Shown here piece after piece: positions 25,966 through 36,128 of a stretch of DNA of 57,856 nucleotides; position 1 is the first letter of the stretch, and each line of letters starts with the position of its first letter. The stretch spans positions 1-57,856 of the forward strand of contig RDZY01000021.1 of assembly GCA_004294135.1 (NCBI GenBank), written 5' to 3'. The DNA is from Sphingobacteriia bacterium. Lineage in GTDB: Bacteria; Bacteroidota; Bacteroidia; Chitinophagales; Chitinophagaceae. Both the position numbers and the translations under genes were made by a program. The notes beneath the pieces are model-generated. The model had not been told where the DNA came from. It did not search any database and worked only from the letters and a program-made list of their open reading frames with translations.

Positions 25966-28900
25966 ATGAAACAGCAAAAGCTTCCCTCATTGCAATTATT
26001 GGTCGTCGCATTTTTATTAATGTTAACAACCAATAGCTTTTCGCAAAAATCTCCAATCCTTATTAAAGGAAAAATAGTAGAAGCCGATACCAGAAAAGTA
26101 TTGTCTGGGGCTACAATTAAAAGTATTTCTAGCAGTAAAAAAACAGCTTCAAATGCTGCTGGAGAGTTTACCTTTACCGTGGAAGCAGGTGAAAAAATAG
26201 AAACCAGTTTTGTAGGATTTGAATCAATAATTACAACCATTTCAAATGATAAAACTGATTATATCATTGAACTCGTTCCTGTTTCAACGCAAGTGAATGA
26301 AGTAGTAGTAACTGCATTAGGTATAAAAAAAGACAAGAAAAAGCTTGGATATGCCTTACAAGAAGTGAAAGGAGATCAGCTTACTACTGCACGTGAAACG
26401 AATGTTGTAAGTCAGTTGGCAGGTAAAGTAGCAGGTGTTACAGTTGTAGGAGGTAATTCTGGTATTGGCGGCTCGGCAAGAGTATCTATAAGAGGGGAAA
26501 GATCCGTTGATTTAAATAAAAATCAACCCTTGTATGTGATAGATGGTGTGCCAGTTAGTAATGCTATATCTGGTGGCTCTGGTCGCGGTAATCTTGAAGT
26601 AGATTTTGGTAATGGTGCTGGTTTTATTAACCCTGATGATATTGAAACAATTTCAGTATTAAAAGGACCTGCTGCTTCAGCATTATATGGTTCTAGAGCT
26701 GCAAATGGGGTTATTCTTATTAAAACAAAAGCAGGAAAGTCAAGTAAAAAAAGCATAGGTGTTGAGGTTAATTCTAATATCACTTTTGAGAACGCATTAA
26801 AACTGCCAAAGTATCAGAATATTTATGGTCAAGGCAATGGTAATGGTGGACCATTTGCATTTGTTAATGGTGGTGGTGCAGGCCAAACGGATGGTACCGA
26901 TGAAGGATGGGGGCCAGCTTTTAATGGTCAAAACTATCCTCAATTCAATTCGCCAAGAACTTTAAACGGTCAACCAACAGCCTTTTTGGGTGGAGATTTG
27001 AATGCGCCATCTGGCAGCATAATTACTGCAACACCTTGGGTAGCAGATAATGATAATTTAAAAAACTTTCTACAAACTGGCCTTACTTCTACAAATAACG
27101 TTGCAATAATGGGCGCAAATGCCAATGGTGATTTTAGATTAAGCTATACGAATCTAGACCAAAAAGGTACTGTGCCAAATACGGATTTAAAGCGTAGTAC
27201 AGTATCACTTTCTAGCAGCTATAACTTTAATAAAAAATTATCTGTTCGTTCATTTGTAAGTTATATAAATAGTAAAAGTGGCAATAGACCTTCTATTAGT
27301 TACGGAACGGAAAACATAATGTATCTCTTTAATTGTTGGTTACCGGCATCAGTAAAAGTTAGTGACCTTAAACGTTTATGGATGATTGGAGAAGATGGTA
27401 GAAGACAATTTGGTTGGAACTATAACTATCATGACAATCCTTATTTAACGGTTCAAGAAAACACGAATGGTCAATATTATAATAGAATTATTGGTAATAT
27501 TCTTATCAAATACGATTTCACAGATTGGCTTAGCTTACAATTGAGAACAGCTTCAGATAATAGCAATGAACGTAGAGAATATAGAAGAGGCTTTAGTACA
27601 CAAAGATTTCCATTTGGTGAATACCGAGAAGTAAGAATTGAAAATGAAGAACGCAACTCTGATTTCTTATTATCTGCAAATAAAAATATCAATAAAGACT
27701 TTGCTTTTACTGCCAATTTGGGCGGTAACCAAATGAGTCAGGTATCTAGGTATAATGAAGATGTAGCAGGGCAATTAAATATTCCTAATATATATAGTTT
27801 AAATAATAGTAGAATTGCACTTGTAGTTGAACAAAATAATGTTGCTAAAAAAATCAACAGCTTATATGGCTCTGCTGGAGTATCGTATAAGAATAAATTG
27901 TTTGTAGATATTACAGGAAGAAATGACTGGAGTAGTGCACTTACTTTACCTGAAAATTTAAAAGCTTTTGGTAAGGAAGACAATGGCTATTTTTACTCAT
28001 CTATAGCTTTTAGTGCAGTAATAAGTGAAATGGTAAAATTACCAACTGCAATTAGCTTTGCAAAGTTACGTGCTAGTTTTGCACAAGTTGGTAATGATAC
28101 AGATCCATTTACTTTTACTCAAACATATAGCCGTAGTGATCCGTTCGGTGCCACTCAAATATATGGAGAAACAAACCGTTTAAGTAATCTTAACCTTAAG
28201 CCAGAAATCAGCTCCGCTTTTGAAGTAGGTGCAGATATTCGATTCCTAAAAAATAGAATAGGATTAGATTTAACCTATTACCAAAGTAAAACGGTGAATC
28301 AAATTTTAAATATTCCACTCTCTGGAACTTCTGGTTATGATAGTAGAGTAATTAATGCTGGCCTTATTCAAAACTGGGGTATTGAAGCAATCTTAAATAT
28401 CAATGGTATTAAGACTAAGGATTTCAATTGGAACACTGATATTAACTTCTCTACGAATAGAAGTAAAGTAATAGAGTTAAGCGATAATTTAAATAATTAT
28501 GTTATGGCTAGCAAGCATGCGGTAAGTATAGAAGCTAGGATAAATGAAAGAATGGGAGACATGTATGGATTAGCATTTGCAAGAGTACAAAATACAAATT
28601 CTGCCGCTCCTTATTTTGATGCAAAAAATGAGTTTGTAGGTCAAATGGTATTTGATGCAAATGGACGTCCGATAAGAACTACAAATAGAGTTAAATTAGG
28701 TAATTACAATCCTAACTGGTTAATGGGTATCAACAATAGATTTACTTACAAAAATTTTAATTTCAGTTGCTTATTTGATATTAGATCTGGAGGACAAATA
28801 TATTCACAAACACAAACTGTTGGTAGAGAAGGGGGTATTATTGTTGAATCGCTAGAGGGACGAGCAAATGGCTATGATTTAACTCAAACTGGGAATGGTG

Positions 28901-29271
28901 TTATTGGAAATGGCGTTACCGTTTCTGGGAGTACATTTATACCAAATACAAAAAAAATAAGTGCACGTGAGTGGCATACAGCTTATACAAGTGGAAGAAA
29001 TATTGCGGAAGGTGTTATGTATGATGCTTCTTTTGTAAAGCTTAGAGAATTGCAAATTGGGTATTCATTCTCCTCTACTCTTTTAAGTAAAACACCTTTT
29101 ACCTCTATTAATATATCACTTGTGGGAAGAAATCTTTGGTTAAAAGATAATGTGCCGCATGTTGATCCAGAAAACATGTCATTCAATGGCGGTACTGCCT
29201 TGCCAGGCATTGAAGCAATGGCAATACCTTCTTCAAAAAGCTTCGGTGTAAATCTTAGCTTAAAGTTCTAA
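25966..29271 (+). CDS. SusC/RagA family TonB-linked outer membrane transporter
   Basis: This outer-membrane protein of about 1101 residues has a signal peptide ending NSFSQ, a carboxypeptidase-like domain (about 30-110: KGKIVEADTRKVLSGATIKS), and a TonB box-like region (VNEVVVTALGIKKDKK). The plug follows (QLAGKVAGVTVVGGNSGIGG, QPLYVIDGVPVSN, KGPAASALYGSRAANGVILI) and then a long beta-barrel ending LSLKF with a terminal Phe. It imports a large or scarce nutrient together with the SusD-like lipoprotein encoded 25 bp downstream. Context suggests the cargo is a phosphonate-containing molecule, not a glycan, because no glycoside hydrolase is encoded nearby. Confidence 0.93.
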   Translation: MKQQKLPSLQLLVVAFLLMLTTNSFSQKSPILIKGKIVEADTRKVLSGATIKSISSSKKTASNAAGEFTFTVEAGEKIETSFVGFESIITTISNDKTDYIIELVPVSTQVNEVVVTALGIKKDKKKLGYALQEVKGDQLTTARETNVVSQLAGKVAGVTVVGGNSGIGGSARVSIRGERSVDLNKNQPLYVIDGVPVSNAISGGSGRGNLEVDFGNGAGFINPDDIETISVLKGPAASALYGSRAANGVILIKTKAGKSSKKSIGVEVNSNITFENALKLPKYQNIYGQGNGNGGPFAFVNGGGAGQTDGTDEGWGPAFNGQNYPQFNSPRTLNGQPTAFLGGDLNAPSGSIITATPWVADNDNLKNFLQTGLTSTNNVAIMGANANGDFRLSYTNLDQKGTVPNTDLKRSTVSLSSSYNFNKKLSVRSFVSYINSKSGNRPSISYGTENIMYLFNCWLPASVKVSDLKRLWMIGEDGRRQFGWNYNYHDNPYLTVQENTNGQYYNRIIGNILIKYDFTDWLSLQLRTASDNSNERREYRRGFSTQRFPFGEYREVRIENEERNSDFLLSANKNINKDFAFTANLGGNQMSQVSRYNEDVAGQLNIPNIYSLNNSRIALVVEQNNVAKKINSLYGSAGVSYKNKLFVDITGRNDWSSALTLPENLKAFGKEDNGYFYSSIAFSAVISEMVKLPTAISFAKLRASFAQVGNDTDPFTFTQTYSRSDPFGATQIYGETNRLSNLNLKPEISSAFEVGADIRFLKNRIGLDLTYYQSKTVNQILNIPLSGTSGYDSRVINAGLIQNWGIEAILNINGIKTKDFNWNTDINFSTNRSKVIELSDNLNNYVMASKHAVSIEARINERMGDMYGLAFARVQNTNSAAPYFDAKNEFVGQMVFDANGRPIRTTNRVKLGNYNPNWLMGINNRFTYKNFNFSCLFDIRSGGQIYSQTQTVGREGGIIVESLEGRANGYDLTQTGNGVIGNGVTVSGSTFIPNTKKISAREWHTAYTSGRNIAEGVMYDASFVKLRELQIGYSFSSTLLSKTPFTSINISLVGRNLWLKDNVPHVDPENMSFNGGTALPGIEAMAIPSSKSFGVNLSLKF

Positions 29272-29296
29272 ATCATTTTATTTAAAAAATATTTAT

Positions 29297-30823
29297 ATGA
29301 AAATTTCAAAACTACTTCTACCTATTATCCTAGTCGCAAGTTTAGTTGGCTGCACCAAGGATTTTAGAGATATAAATACCAATTATAATAACCCCACAGA
29401 TGTAACACCTGATTTATTACTTAGTGGCGTTATACGGAATATGATGAATCAACAAGTATCAGATGCTTGGGGTATTGGTAACTTAGTTGCTCAATACCAT
29501 GCAAAAATTCAGTTTGTAAATGAAGACAGGTATTTATGGAATGAACAAAATGGGTTATGGAATGCTGTTTATGCCAATAATAGGAATTTACAGAATATAT
29601 TTATTGCAGTAGAAAAAGATACAAAAAGTCCTTATTTAGGGGTTGGCTTAATTCTAAAGTCTTGGATGTTTTCTTTGGCTACTAATGCCTACGGAGATAT
29701 TCCTTATAAAGAGGCTGGTAAAGCCAAATCTGACGGTGTATATACCGCTGCTTACGACACTCAAGAAGAAATATATACAGCTATTTTAGCTGACTTAAAA
29801 AAGGCAAATGATTTATTAGCAACCAGTAATACAAATTTATCTGGTGATATCCTCTTTGGTGGTGGAGCTGCTGGTATAGTTAAGTGGAGAAAATTAGCCA
29901 ATTCTCTTCGGTTGCGTTTGTTACTTCATCTTTCAAAGAAAAAAGATGTGAGCGCTGAAATGCAAGCCATAGTTAGTAATTCAACTGGTAATCCCATCTT
30001 TACAAGTAATGACGACAATGCAGAACTCAAATACCTAACCGCAGCACCAAATCAATGGCCTTTATACGGTTCTAGGGTAGGTTCCTTTGATGAAATTAGA
30101 GTAAGCAAAACATTAAGTGACAGATTAATTGCATTAAATGATACTCGAATTAATGTTTTTGGTAGGCCTTCACAATCTTCCATCACTGCAGGTTCACCAA
30201 AAGTAGAAGGTATTCCAAATGGACTAGGTGATGTAGCTGCACTTAACTATAATGGCGGACCACAAGGTGTTTCACGCGTTGGGTACACTTTTGCCTGCCT
30301 AGTATGTAACGACCCAGGACAAGCAGTTGCGGATCCTTCAGCACCTCGTGCCATTCTAATGAATTTTTCAGAATTACAATTTATTTTGGCGGAAGCCCGT
30401 GAAAAATCCCTTATTTCTACTGGTACAGCAGAAACATATTATACCAATGGAATAAATGCCAATTTTAGTTACTGGAAATCTCTAGTACCAACTCAATATA
30501 ATGTGAATGTGAATATGCCAATTGGTTACTTAATACAACCACAAGTAGCCTTTACAGGATCACAGGCTGATAAATTGGCCAAAATTGCGTTGCAAAAATG
30601 GATAGCACTATACTTTAATGGATTAGAAGCATGGTTTGAGTGGAGAAGAACTGGTATGCCAGAAATTGTTCCAGGTGCAGCTAACCTAAACTCTAATAAA
30701 GTGCCAATCAGGTATATTTACCCATTATCAGAACAGTCTTTAAATGGGGTTAATCGTACTAAAGCAGTAACTGCACAAGGTGGTACTGATGATATAAATA
30801 CGAAAATGTGGTTGCTTAAATAA
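29297..30823 (+). CDS. SusD/RagB-like nutrient-binding outer membrane lipoprotein
   Basis: This 508-residue lipoprotein has lipobox LVGC with lipid Cys at about 19. It resembles the SusD-like_2 group that pairs with SusC transporters: DFRDINTNYNNPTDVTPDLL at the start, then a TPR-rich helical body with LILKSWMFSLATNAYGDIPY. C-terminal blocks are FNGLEAWFEWRRTGMPEI and RYIYPLSEQSLN. It would form the surface lid of the SusC channel. It follows susC by 25 bp, and a stable hairpin lies just after its stop. Confidence 0.92.
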   Translation: MKISKLLLPIILVASLVGCTKDFRDINTNYNNPTDVTPDLLLSGVIRNMMNQQVSDAWGIGNLVAQYHAKIQFVNEDRYLWNEQNGLWNAVYANNRNLQNIFIAVEKDTKSPYLGVGLILKSWMFSLATNAYGDIPYKEAGKAKSDGVYTAAYDTQEEIYTAILADLKKANDLLATSNTNLSGDILFGGGAAGIVKWRKLANSLRLRLLLHLSKKKDVSAEMQAIVSNSTGNPIFTSNDDNAELKYLTAAPNQWPLYGSRVGSFDEIRVSKTLSDRLIALNDTRINVFGRPSQSSITAGSPKVEGIPNGLGDVAALNYNGGPQGVSRVGYTFACLVCNDPGQAVADPSAPRAILMNFSELQFILAEAREKSLISTGTAETYYTNGINANFSYWKSLVPTQYNVNVNMPIGYLIQPQVAFTGSQADKLAKIALQKWIALYFNGLEAWFEWRRTGMPEIVPGAANLNSNKVPIRYIYPLSEQSLNGVNRTKAVTAQGGTDDINTKMWLLK

Positions 30824-30849
30824 GCCCCACTGTTATAATCAAATTAACT

Positions 30850-30883
30850 AATCAAGGCGAAGTATTTACACTTCGCCTTGATT
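30850..30883 (+). terminator. Strong hairpin between susD and the phosphoesterase genes
   Basis: AATCAAGGCGAAGT and ACTTCGCCTTGATT form a perfect 14-bp stem with a 6-base loop. Only GGTATTTAA follows, not a T-run, so it may be a partial terminator or an mRNA-stabilizing element that makes susCD more abundant than the downstream genes. Confidence 0.55.
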
Positions 30884-30935
30884 GGTATTTAATAGTCACT
30901 ATTTTGAGGGCAACAATTTTGTAAAAAATCAACTC

Positions 30936-33632
30936 ATGCAAAAACTAATACTTTTTTCCCTCTTGTCCCTAGGATTTGTTGCAGCCAATGCACAGCAAAA
31001 ACCTGCCACTATACTTCAAGTTCCAGCCAAGAATATGTATTGTTCAATAAATGAAAAAGGCATTTCTATTCTACCCAGTGGTCGCTTCCTAACCCCTGCT
31101 GGAGCATTTATACGAATTACCCACGACCCTTTTGGAATGGCTATTTCACCAGATGGCCAAAAAGCAGTTACCCTTCACAATGGCGTATTCACTATCATAG
31201 ATATTGCCTCACTAAAAAATATTCGAGTACCCAGCTACGATAAAAAAATCACTTCCCCCCTTTCACAAGGTTCTTTTTTAGGTATCGCATTCTCCCCAGA
31301 TTCAAAAACAATTTATCTAAGTGGTGGTGATAATGGCGCAGTAATAGTTTATGATATTGAAACCCTACAAAGAAAAGATTCCATTTCTTTAAATGGAATA
31401 ATAAATGGTGAAAAATTTGAAGACAGTTTCACCTCCGATTTATTATTCAACAACCATGAATTACTGATTTTAGATAGAGGCAATTTTAGACTGGTGCGGT
31501 ATAGCTTGACCGATAAAAAAATTACTGCTTCTATTCCTGCTGGTCGCCAGCCCTTTGGTCTTGCTATTAGTGCCGATAAACAAACAGCTTTTGTTGCCAA
31601 TGTGGGTATGTATGCATATCCTTTAATTGAGGGGATGACGGAAAAAAATTATGATTCCATGTTAATCAGCCGCCACCCTTTTGGCGATAATACCAAAGAA
31701 TCTATAGGAGGGACTATAGTTGAAGGGAAAAAAATTCCCGGTGTTGGTAGTCCCAACTCACCAGAAGCAATGAGCGTTTTTTCTATTGATTTAAAAACAA
31801 ATAAAGTAATAGATAAATTTAAAACTGGGTATCAAATTGGAGAGATGGTGGAAGACGCTGAAGTAGTGGGTGGTGCTAGTCCCAACTCTATAGCAGTTGG
31901 AAAAAAATATATTTATGTAACCAATGCCACCAACGATAATATTGCTGTTATTGATTACAACAATCATAAAATTCTAGCTCATATTCCCATTAAAGTAGAT
32001 AAACGAATTGATAAGTTTAGAGGCCTATTGCCTTTTGGCATTACACTTAGTAAAAATGAAAAAACATTATACGTTGCGCTTCTTGGATATAATGCAATTG
32101 CTGTTATTGACGTAGCCAGTAAACTTACTACTGGTTTAATACCAACGGGCTGGGGACCAACTCGGGTGCAATTGTCAAACGATGAAAAAGAATTGTATGT
32201 AATTTCTTGCCGAGGCTTAGGAGCTGGGCCGAATGGTGGCGCAGGATTTATTGCTCCTCCCCAAGGAACTTATATTGGTGATATTCAATTGGGTAGTTTT
32301 CAAAAAATTAGTGTACCCAATACTAAATCTTTAGCAGCGTACACCAAACAGACTATTGCCAATACATTTATAGAAACTACAATTAATAACGATAAAAAAA
32401 ATCCACTACCCGCACTTCCAGGTTTGTATAAAAGTCCCATTAAACATATTGTTTACATTACCAAAGAAAACAGAACCTATGATGAAATTTTTGGTCAACT
32501 TCCAAATGCCAATGGAGATAGTACTTTAGCAAGATTTGGGGTGAATTGTGAATACACTTTACCAGAATTACTTCAAGCAAAAAACATACAATTAAAAGTT
32601 ACTCCCAATCATCACAAAGCAGCAAAACAGTTTGCATTTAGCGATAATTTTTATTGCGATAGTGATGCATCCATTCATGGTCACCATTGGATGATGGGTG
32701 TAATACCCAATGAATGGGTAGAAGCCAATTCTGATGTAAGTAAAACGGCCAAATATTTCTCCAACGCTCCCGGTCGCCGTTTCCCAGGGTCGACTGGTAG
32801 TATGGATCCAGAAGATTATGCTGAAATTGGGGGATTGTGGGAAGCACTGGAAAGAAAAAAAATTGACTTCTATAACTTTGGTGAAGCAAATGAAACTGCT
32901 CACGTTCGAGAGAATTGGAATGATACTGCTACAGGAGCAGCACACGGTGTAATGGTGCCCATGCAAAAAGCATTGTACTATAAAACAAGTCATAACTACG
33001 CAGGTTATAATACCAATATTCCAGATCAATTCAGAATGAATCAATTTGAAGATGAGTTTACCAAGATGTGGATTAAGGGCAAACAAACAATGCCCGCATT
33101 GGTAACCATGCAAGTGCCGAACGACCATACAGCAGGGGCAAGACCTGAAGATGGCTATTTTTCTAGAAGTTCTTTTGTGGCTGATAATGATTTGGCTGTA
33201 GGTAGGATTTTACACTTTCTTTCGAGAACCAAATATTGGAAAAATATGTTGGTGATTATTACCGAAGACGACCCTCAAGGTGGTGTGGATCATATAGATG
33301 CTCATAGAAGTATTTTGATGATGGCAGGCCCTTTTGTAAAGCGAGGTTATATCAGTCATACCCATGCTAATTTTGGCTCAATACTTAAAACAATTTATAA
33401 TATTCTCAGCGTTCCTTATGTAAACCAGTACGATGTTACTGCCTCCTTATTACAAGATTTTTTTACCAATAATCCCGACTATACCCCTTATACTTTAGAG
33501 CAACACGACCCACGTATTTTTGATGTTGATAAGGCTATGAAAAAATACAAACGTAGTATTGACTGGAGAAAAATAATTCAAGGTCCCGCAATGGATAATA
33601 TAATTGACATGAAAAAAGAATTCAATAAATAG
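30936..33632 (+). CDS. Secreted YncE-like beta-propeller fused to a phosphoesterase (paralogue 1)
   Basis: This protein of about 898 residues has a Sec signal peptide (LILFSLLSLGFVAANAQQ). The first about 480 residues are YVTN/YncE-type propeller blades (FGMAISPDGQKAVTLHNGVF, KYIYVTNATNDNIAVIDYNN). From about 505 it is a phosphoesterase of the phospholipase C/acid phosphatase AcpA class. YITKENRTYDEIFG carries the metal-binding Glu-Asn, SDNFYCDSDASIHGHHWMMG follows, and ITEDDPQGGVDHIDAHRS (about 775) is the second metal site. Such enzymes split phosphate or phosphonate esters outside the cytoplasm. The ATG at 30936 is chosen because it starts a proper signal peptide and clears the hairpin at 30850-30883. 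Paralogue 2 follows after 10 bp. Confidence 0.88.
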   Translation: MQKLILFSLLSLGFVAANAQQKPATILQVPAKNMYCSINEKGISILPSGRFLTPAGAFIRITHDPFGMAISPDGQKAVTLHNGVFTIIDIASLKNIRVPSYDKKITSPLSQGSFLGIAFSPDSKTIYLSGGDNGAVIVYDIETLQRKDSISLNGIINGEKFEDSFTSDLLFNNHELLILDRGNFRLVRYSLTDKKITASIPAGRQPFGLAISADKQTAFVANVGMYAYPLIEGMTEKNYDSMLISRHPFGDNTKESIGGTIVEGKKIPGVGSPNSPEAMSVFSIDLKTNKVIDKFKTGYQIGEMVEDAEVVGGASPNSIAVGKKYIYVTNATNDNIAVIDYNNHKILAHIPIKVDKRIDKFRGLLPFGITLSKNEKTLYVALLGYNAIAVIDVASKLTTGLIPTGWGPTRVQLSNDEKELYVISCRGLGAGPNGGAGFIAPPQGTYIGDIQLGSFQKISVPNTKSLAAYTKQTIANTFIETTINNDKKNPLPALPGLYKSPIKHIVYITKENRTYDEIFGQLPNANGDSTLARFGVNCEYTLPELLQAKNIQLKVTPNHHKAAKQFAFSDNFYCDSDASIHGHHWMMGVIPNEWVEANSDVSKTAKYFSNAPGRRFPGSTGSMDPEDYAEIGGLWEALERKKIDFYNFGEANETAHVRENWNDTATGAAHGVMVPMQKALYYKTSHNYAGYNTNIPDQFRMNQFEDEFTKMWIKGKQTMPALVTMQVPNDHTAGARPEDGYFSRSSFVADNDLAVGRILHFLSRTKYWKNMLVIITEDDPQGGVDHIDAHRSILMMAGPFVKRGYISHTHANFGSILKTIYNILSVPYVNQYDVTASLLQDFFTNNPDYTPYTLEQHDPRIFDVDKAMKKYKRSIDWRKIIQGPAMDNIIDMKKEFNK

Positions 33633-33642
33633 CAACTTTAAT

Positions 33643-36084
33643 ATGACAATAATAAAACAATCACTCGCTATTTTAATCAGCTTTATCTCTTTAATAGCTT
33701 CTGCACAGCATGCCAATGAAAAAAAGCTAACACTACCAAATGGTTGGTCGCTATCGCCTGCTGGTCGCTCTATACCCTTGGGAGATCTGCCATTAAATAT
33801 TGCTGTTTCTAATTCTAAGCAATTAATGGCAGTCACCAATAATGGTCAAAGCACTCAGACCATTCAACTCATTCATCCAATTACAGAAAAAGTGTTGGAT
33901 CAAATAGTAATAGGCAAAAGTTGGTATGGGCTAAAATTTAGTAAGGATGAAAAATCACTATTTGTAAGTGGTGGAAACGATAATTGGATTATTAAATACG
34001 CAATTAACAACAATAAGCTAGTACCAAAAGACACCATTGTATTGGGTGCAAAATGGCCCAATAAAATATCACCAGCTGGTATTGAAATAGATGAAGCAAC
34101 AGAAAAAATATACATCGTTACTAAAGAAAATAATTCACTTTATACAATAGATATCACTACCAAGAAAATAATACAGCAACTTAGCTTGGGTGCAGAAGCT
34201 TATAGTTGTTTATTGGCTAAAAGTAAAAAGGAATTATATATTTCACTTTGGGGTGGTGATAAAATTTTGATCTACGATATTGCTACAAAAAGTATTAAAG
34301 ATTCTGTATGGGTAGGCGATAATCCAAACGAAATTTTATTATCAAAGAATGGAAAATTTTTATTTGTTGCCAACGCAAACGACAACAGTGTTTCTATCAT
34401 AAATATTACTACAAGAAAAGTAGTAGAAACTTTAAACGCTGCCCTATATCCCAATGCACCATTAGGTTCTGCCACTAATGGATTGGCACTCTCAGGCGAT
34501 GAAAAAACTTTGTATATAGCCAATGCCGATAATAATTGCTTAGCCGTTTTTGACGTATCCGAAATTGGAGAAAGCAGGTCAAAAGGCTTTATCCCTGTAG
34601 GATGGTATCCTACGAATGTAAAGGTAGTAGCTAAAAAAATATTTGTAAGTAATGGCAAAGGATTTAGCTCATTCCCCAATCCCAATGGCCCTAATCCTAT
34701 TAATAAAAAACAGGCTGTTCTGTATCAAAAAAGTGATAATGCTACACCAGTAAAAGTAGAATATATTGGTGGGTTAATGAAAGGAACAATGAGTATAATA
34801 GATGAACCAAACGAAGTCTTATTGGCAAACTATGCTAAAACTGTGTATGAAAATACGCCCTACTCCAAAGAAAAAGAATTAAATGCACAAGGTGAAGCAG
34901 GTAATCCAATTCCAATGAAAGTGGGAGATAAATCGCCCATTAAATATGTATTTTATATTGTTAAAGAAAATCGTACTTACGATCAAGTGCTGGGTGATAT
35001 AGCAGCAGGAAATGGAGATACTAGTTTGGTTTTATTTGGCGAAAAAATTACTCCCAATCAGCATAAACTTGTGAATGAGTTTGTATTACTCGATAATTTT
35101 TATGTAGATGGAGAAGTAAGTGCCGATGGGCATAACTGGACTATGGGTGCCAACGCAAACGACTATTTAGAAAAAACTTGGGTAGCCAGTTATGGGGGCA
35201 GGGGTGGTAATTATGATGCAGAAGGTAATAGAGCAATTGCTAATCCCAAAAAAGGATTTTTATGGGACTATTGTAAAAGAGCCAATATAAGCTATAGAAC
35301 TTACGGTGAATTTGCTGATAACTACAAAGCCAATATTCCGGTACTTGAAAATCATTTTTGTCCCTACTTTACCAGTTGGGATGAACGTGTGAGAGATACT
35401 ACCAGGTTTTATCAATGGAGAAGAGAGTTTGATTCTTTATTGGCTATAAAACAAGTGCCGCAATTTAATTCACTCCGCTTTATAAATGACCATACTGAAG
35501 GGCAAAAACTGGGTAGACCAACACCATTTGCACACGTAGCCGATAATGATTTAGCGGTGGGACTATTTGTTGAACATTTATCAAAAAGCAGTATTTGGAA
35601 TGAGAGCGTGGTTTTTATTGTTGAAGATGATGCGCAAAATGGCCCCGACCATGTAGACGCGCACAGATCAACTGCTTATATAGCTGGGGGCTTGGTGAAA
35701 ACAAATTTTGTAGATCATACCATGTACTCCACTTCTTCAGTGCTGAGAACCATAGAGTTGATTTTAGGCTTACCACCAATGAGTCAGTATGATGCGGCAG
35801 CAGAACCTTTATGGCGTTGCTTTTCAGCAAAACCAAATGGAGTAAATTTTACGGCATTACCTGCTAATATAGATTTAAACCTCAAAAACGTAAAACCAAC
35901 TCCGAGTGCAAAACTGAGTGCTGGTTTTGATTTTAGAAAAGAAGACAGTGTGCCTGATTTATTATTCAGTGAAGTAATTTGGAAAGCAGTTAAAGGAGAA
36001 GAAAGTATCATGCCAGCACCCAAAAGAAGTGCTTTTGTTAAACTTGTTAATCAGGAGGAAGAAGTAAAGCGGAAAGGAAAGTAG
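33643..36084 (+). CDS. Secreted YncE-like beta-propeller fused to a phosphoesterase (paralogue 2)
   Basis: This 813-residue paralogue of the upstream protein has the same architecture: signal peptide (LAILISFISLIASAQH), propeller to about residue 415, then phosphoesterase. Metal-site motifs are YIVKENRTYDQVLG (about 437) and VEDDAQNGPDHVDAHRS (about 660), with LDNFYVDGEVSADGHNWTMG between. Sequence differs substantially from paralogue 1, and it has its own C-terminal tail of about 50 residues. The pair probably handle different ester substrates or act in sequence. Located 10 bp after paralogue 1 and 44 bp before a TonB receptor gene. Confidence 0.88.
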   Translation: MTIIKQSLAILISFISLIASAQHANEKKLTLPNGWSLSPAGRSIPLGDLPLNIAVSNSKQLMAVTNNGQSTQTIQLIHPITEKVLDQIVIGKSWYGLKFSKDEKSLFVSGGNDNWIIKYAINNNKLVPKDTIVLGAKWPNKISPAGIEIDEATEKIYIVTKENNSLYTIDITTKKIIQQLSLGAEAYSCLLAKSKKELYISLWGGDKILIYDIATKSIKDSVWVGDNPNEILLSKNGKFLFVANANDNSVSIINITTRKVVETLNAALYPNAPLGSATNGLALSGDEKTLYIANADNNCLAVFDVSEIGESRSKGFIPVGWYPTNVKVVAKKIFVSNGKGFSSFPNPNGPNPINKKQAVLYQKSDNATPVKVEYIGGLMKGTMSIIDEPNEVLLANYAKTVYENTPYSKEKELNAQGEAGNPIPMKVGDKSPIKYVFYIVKENRTYDQVLGDIAAGNGDTSLVLFGEKITPNQHKLVNEFVLLDNFYVDGEVSADGHNWTMGANANDYLEKTWVASYGGRGGNYDAEGNRAIANPKKGFLWDYCKRANISYRTYGEFADNYKANIPVLENHFCPYFTSWDERVRDTTRFYQWRREFDSLLAIKQVPQFNSLRFINDHTEGQKLGRPTPFAHVADNDLAVGLFVEHLSKSSIWNESVVFIVEDDAQNGPDHVDAHRSTAYIAGGLVKTNFVDHTMYSTSSVLRTIELILGLPPMSQYDAAAEPLWRCFSAKPNGVNFTALPANIDLNLKNVKPTPSAKLSAGFDFRKEDSVPDLLFSEVIWKAVKGEESIMPAPKRSAFVKLVNQEEEVKRKGK

Positions 36085-36128
36085 TAAGAAAGTATAAATA
36101 ATCCAGATAGAATTAATAAATAGTCTTC

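Noticed and set aside
32592..33128. 178-codon open frame on the minus strand
   Set aside because: It lies entirely inside the phosphoesterase domain of the plus-strand gene, whose catalytic motifs are conserved. The minus frame has low-complexity composition and no recognizable family.
34272..34685. 137-codon open frame on the minus strand
   Set aside because: Antisense to propeller blades of the second phosphoesterase protein; no protein-like features.
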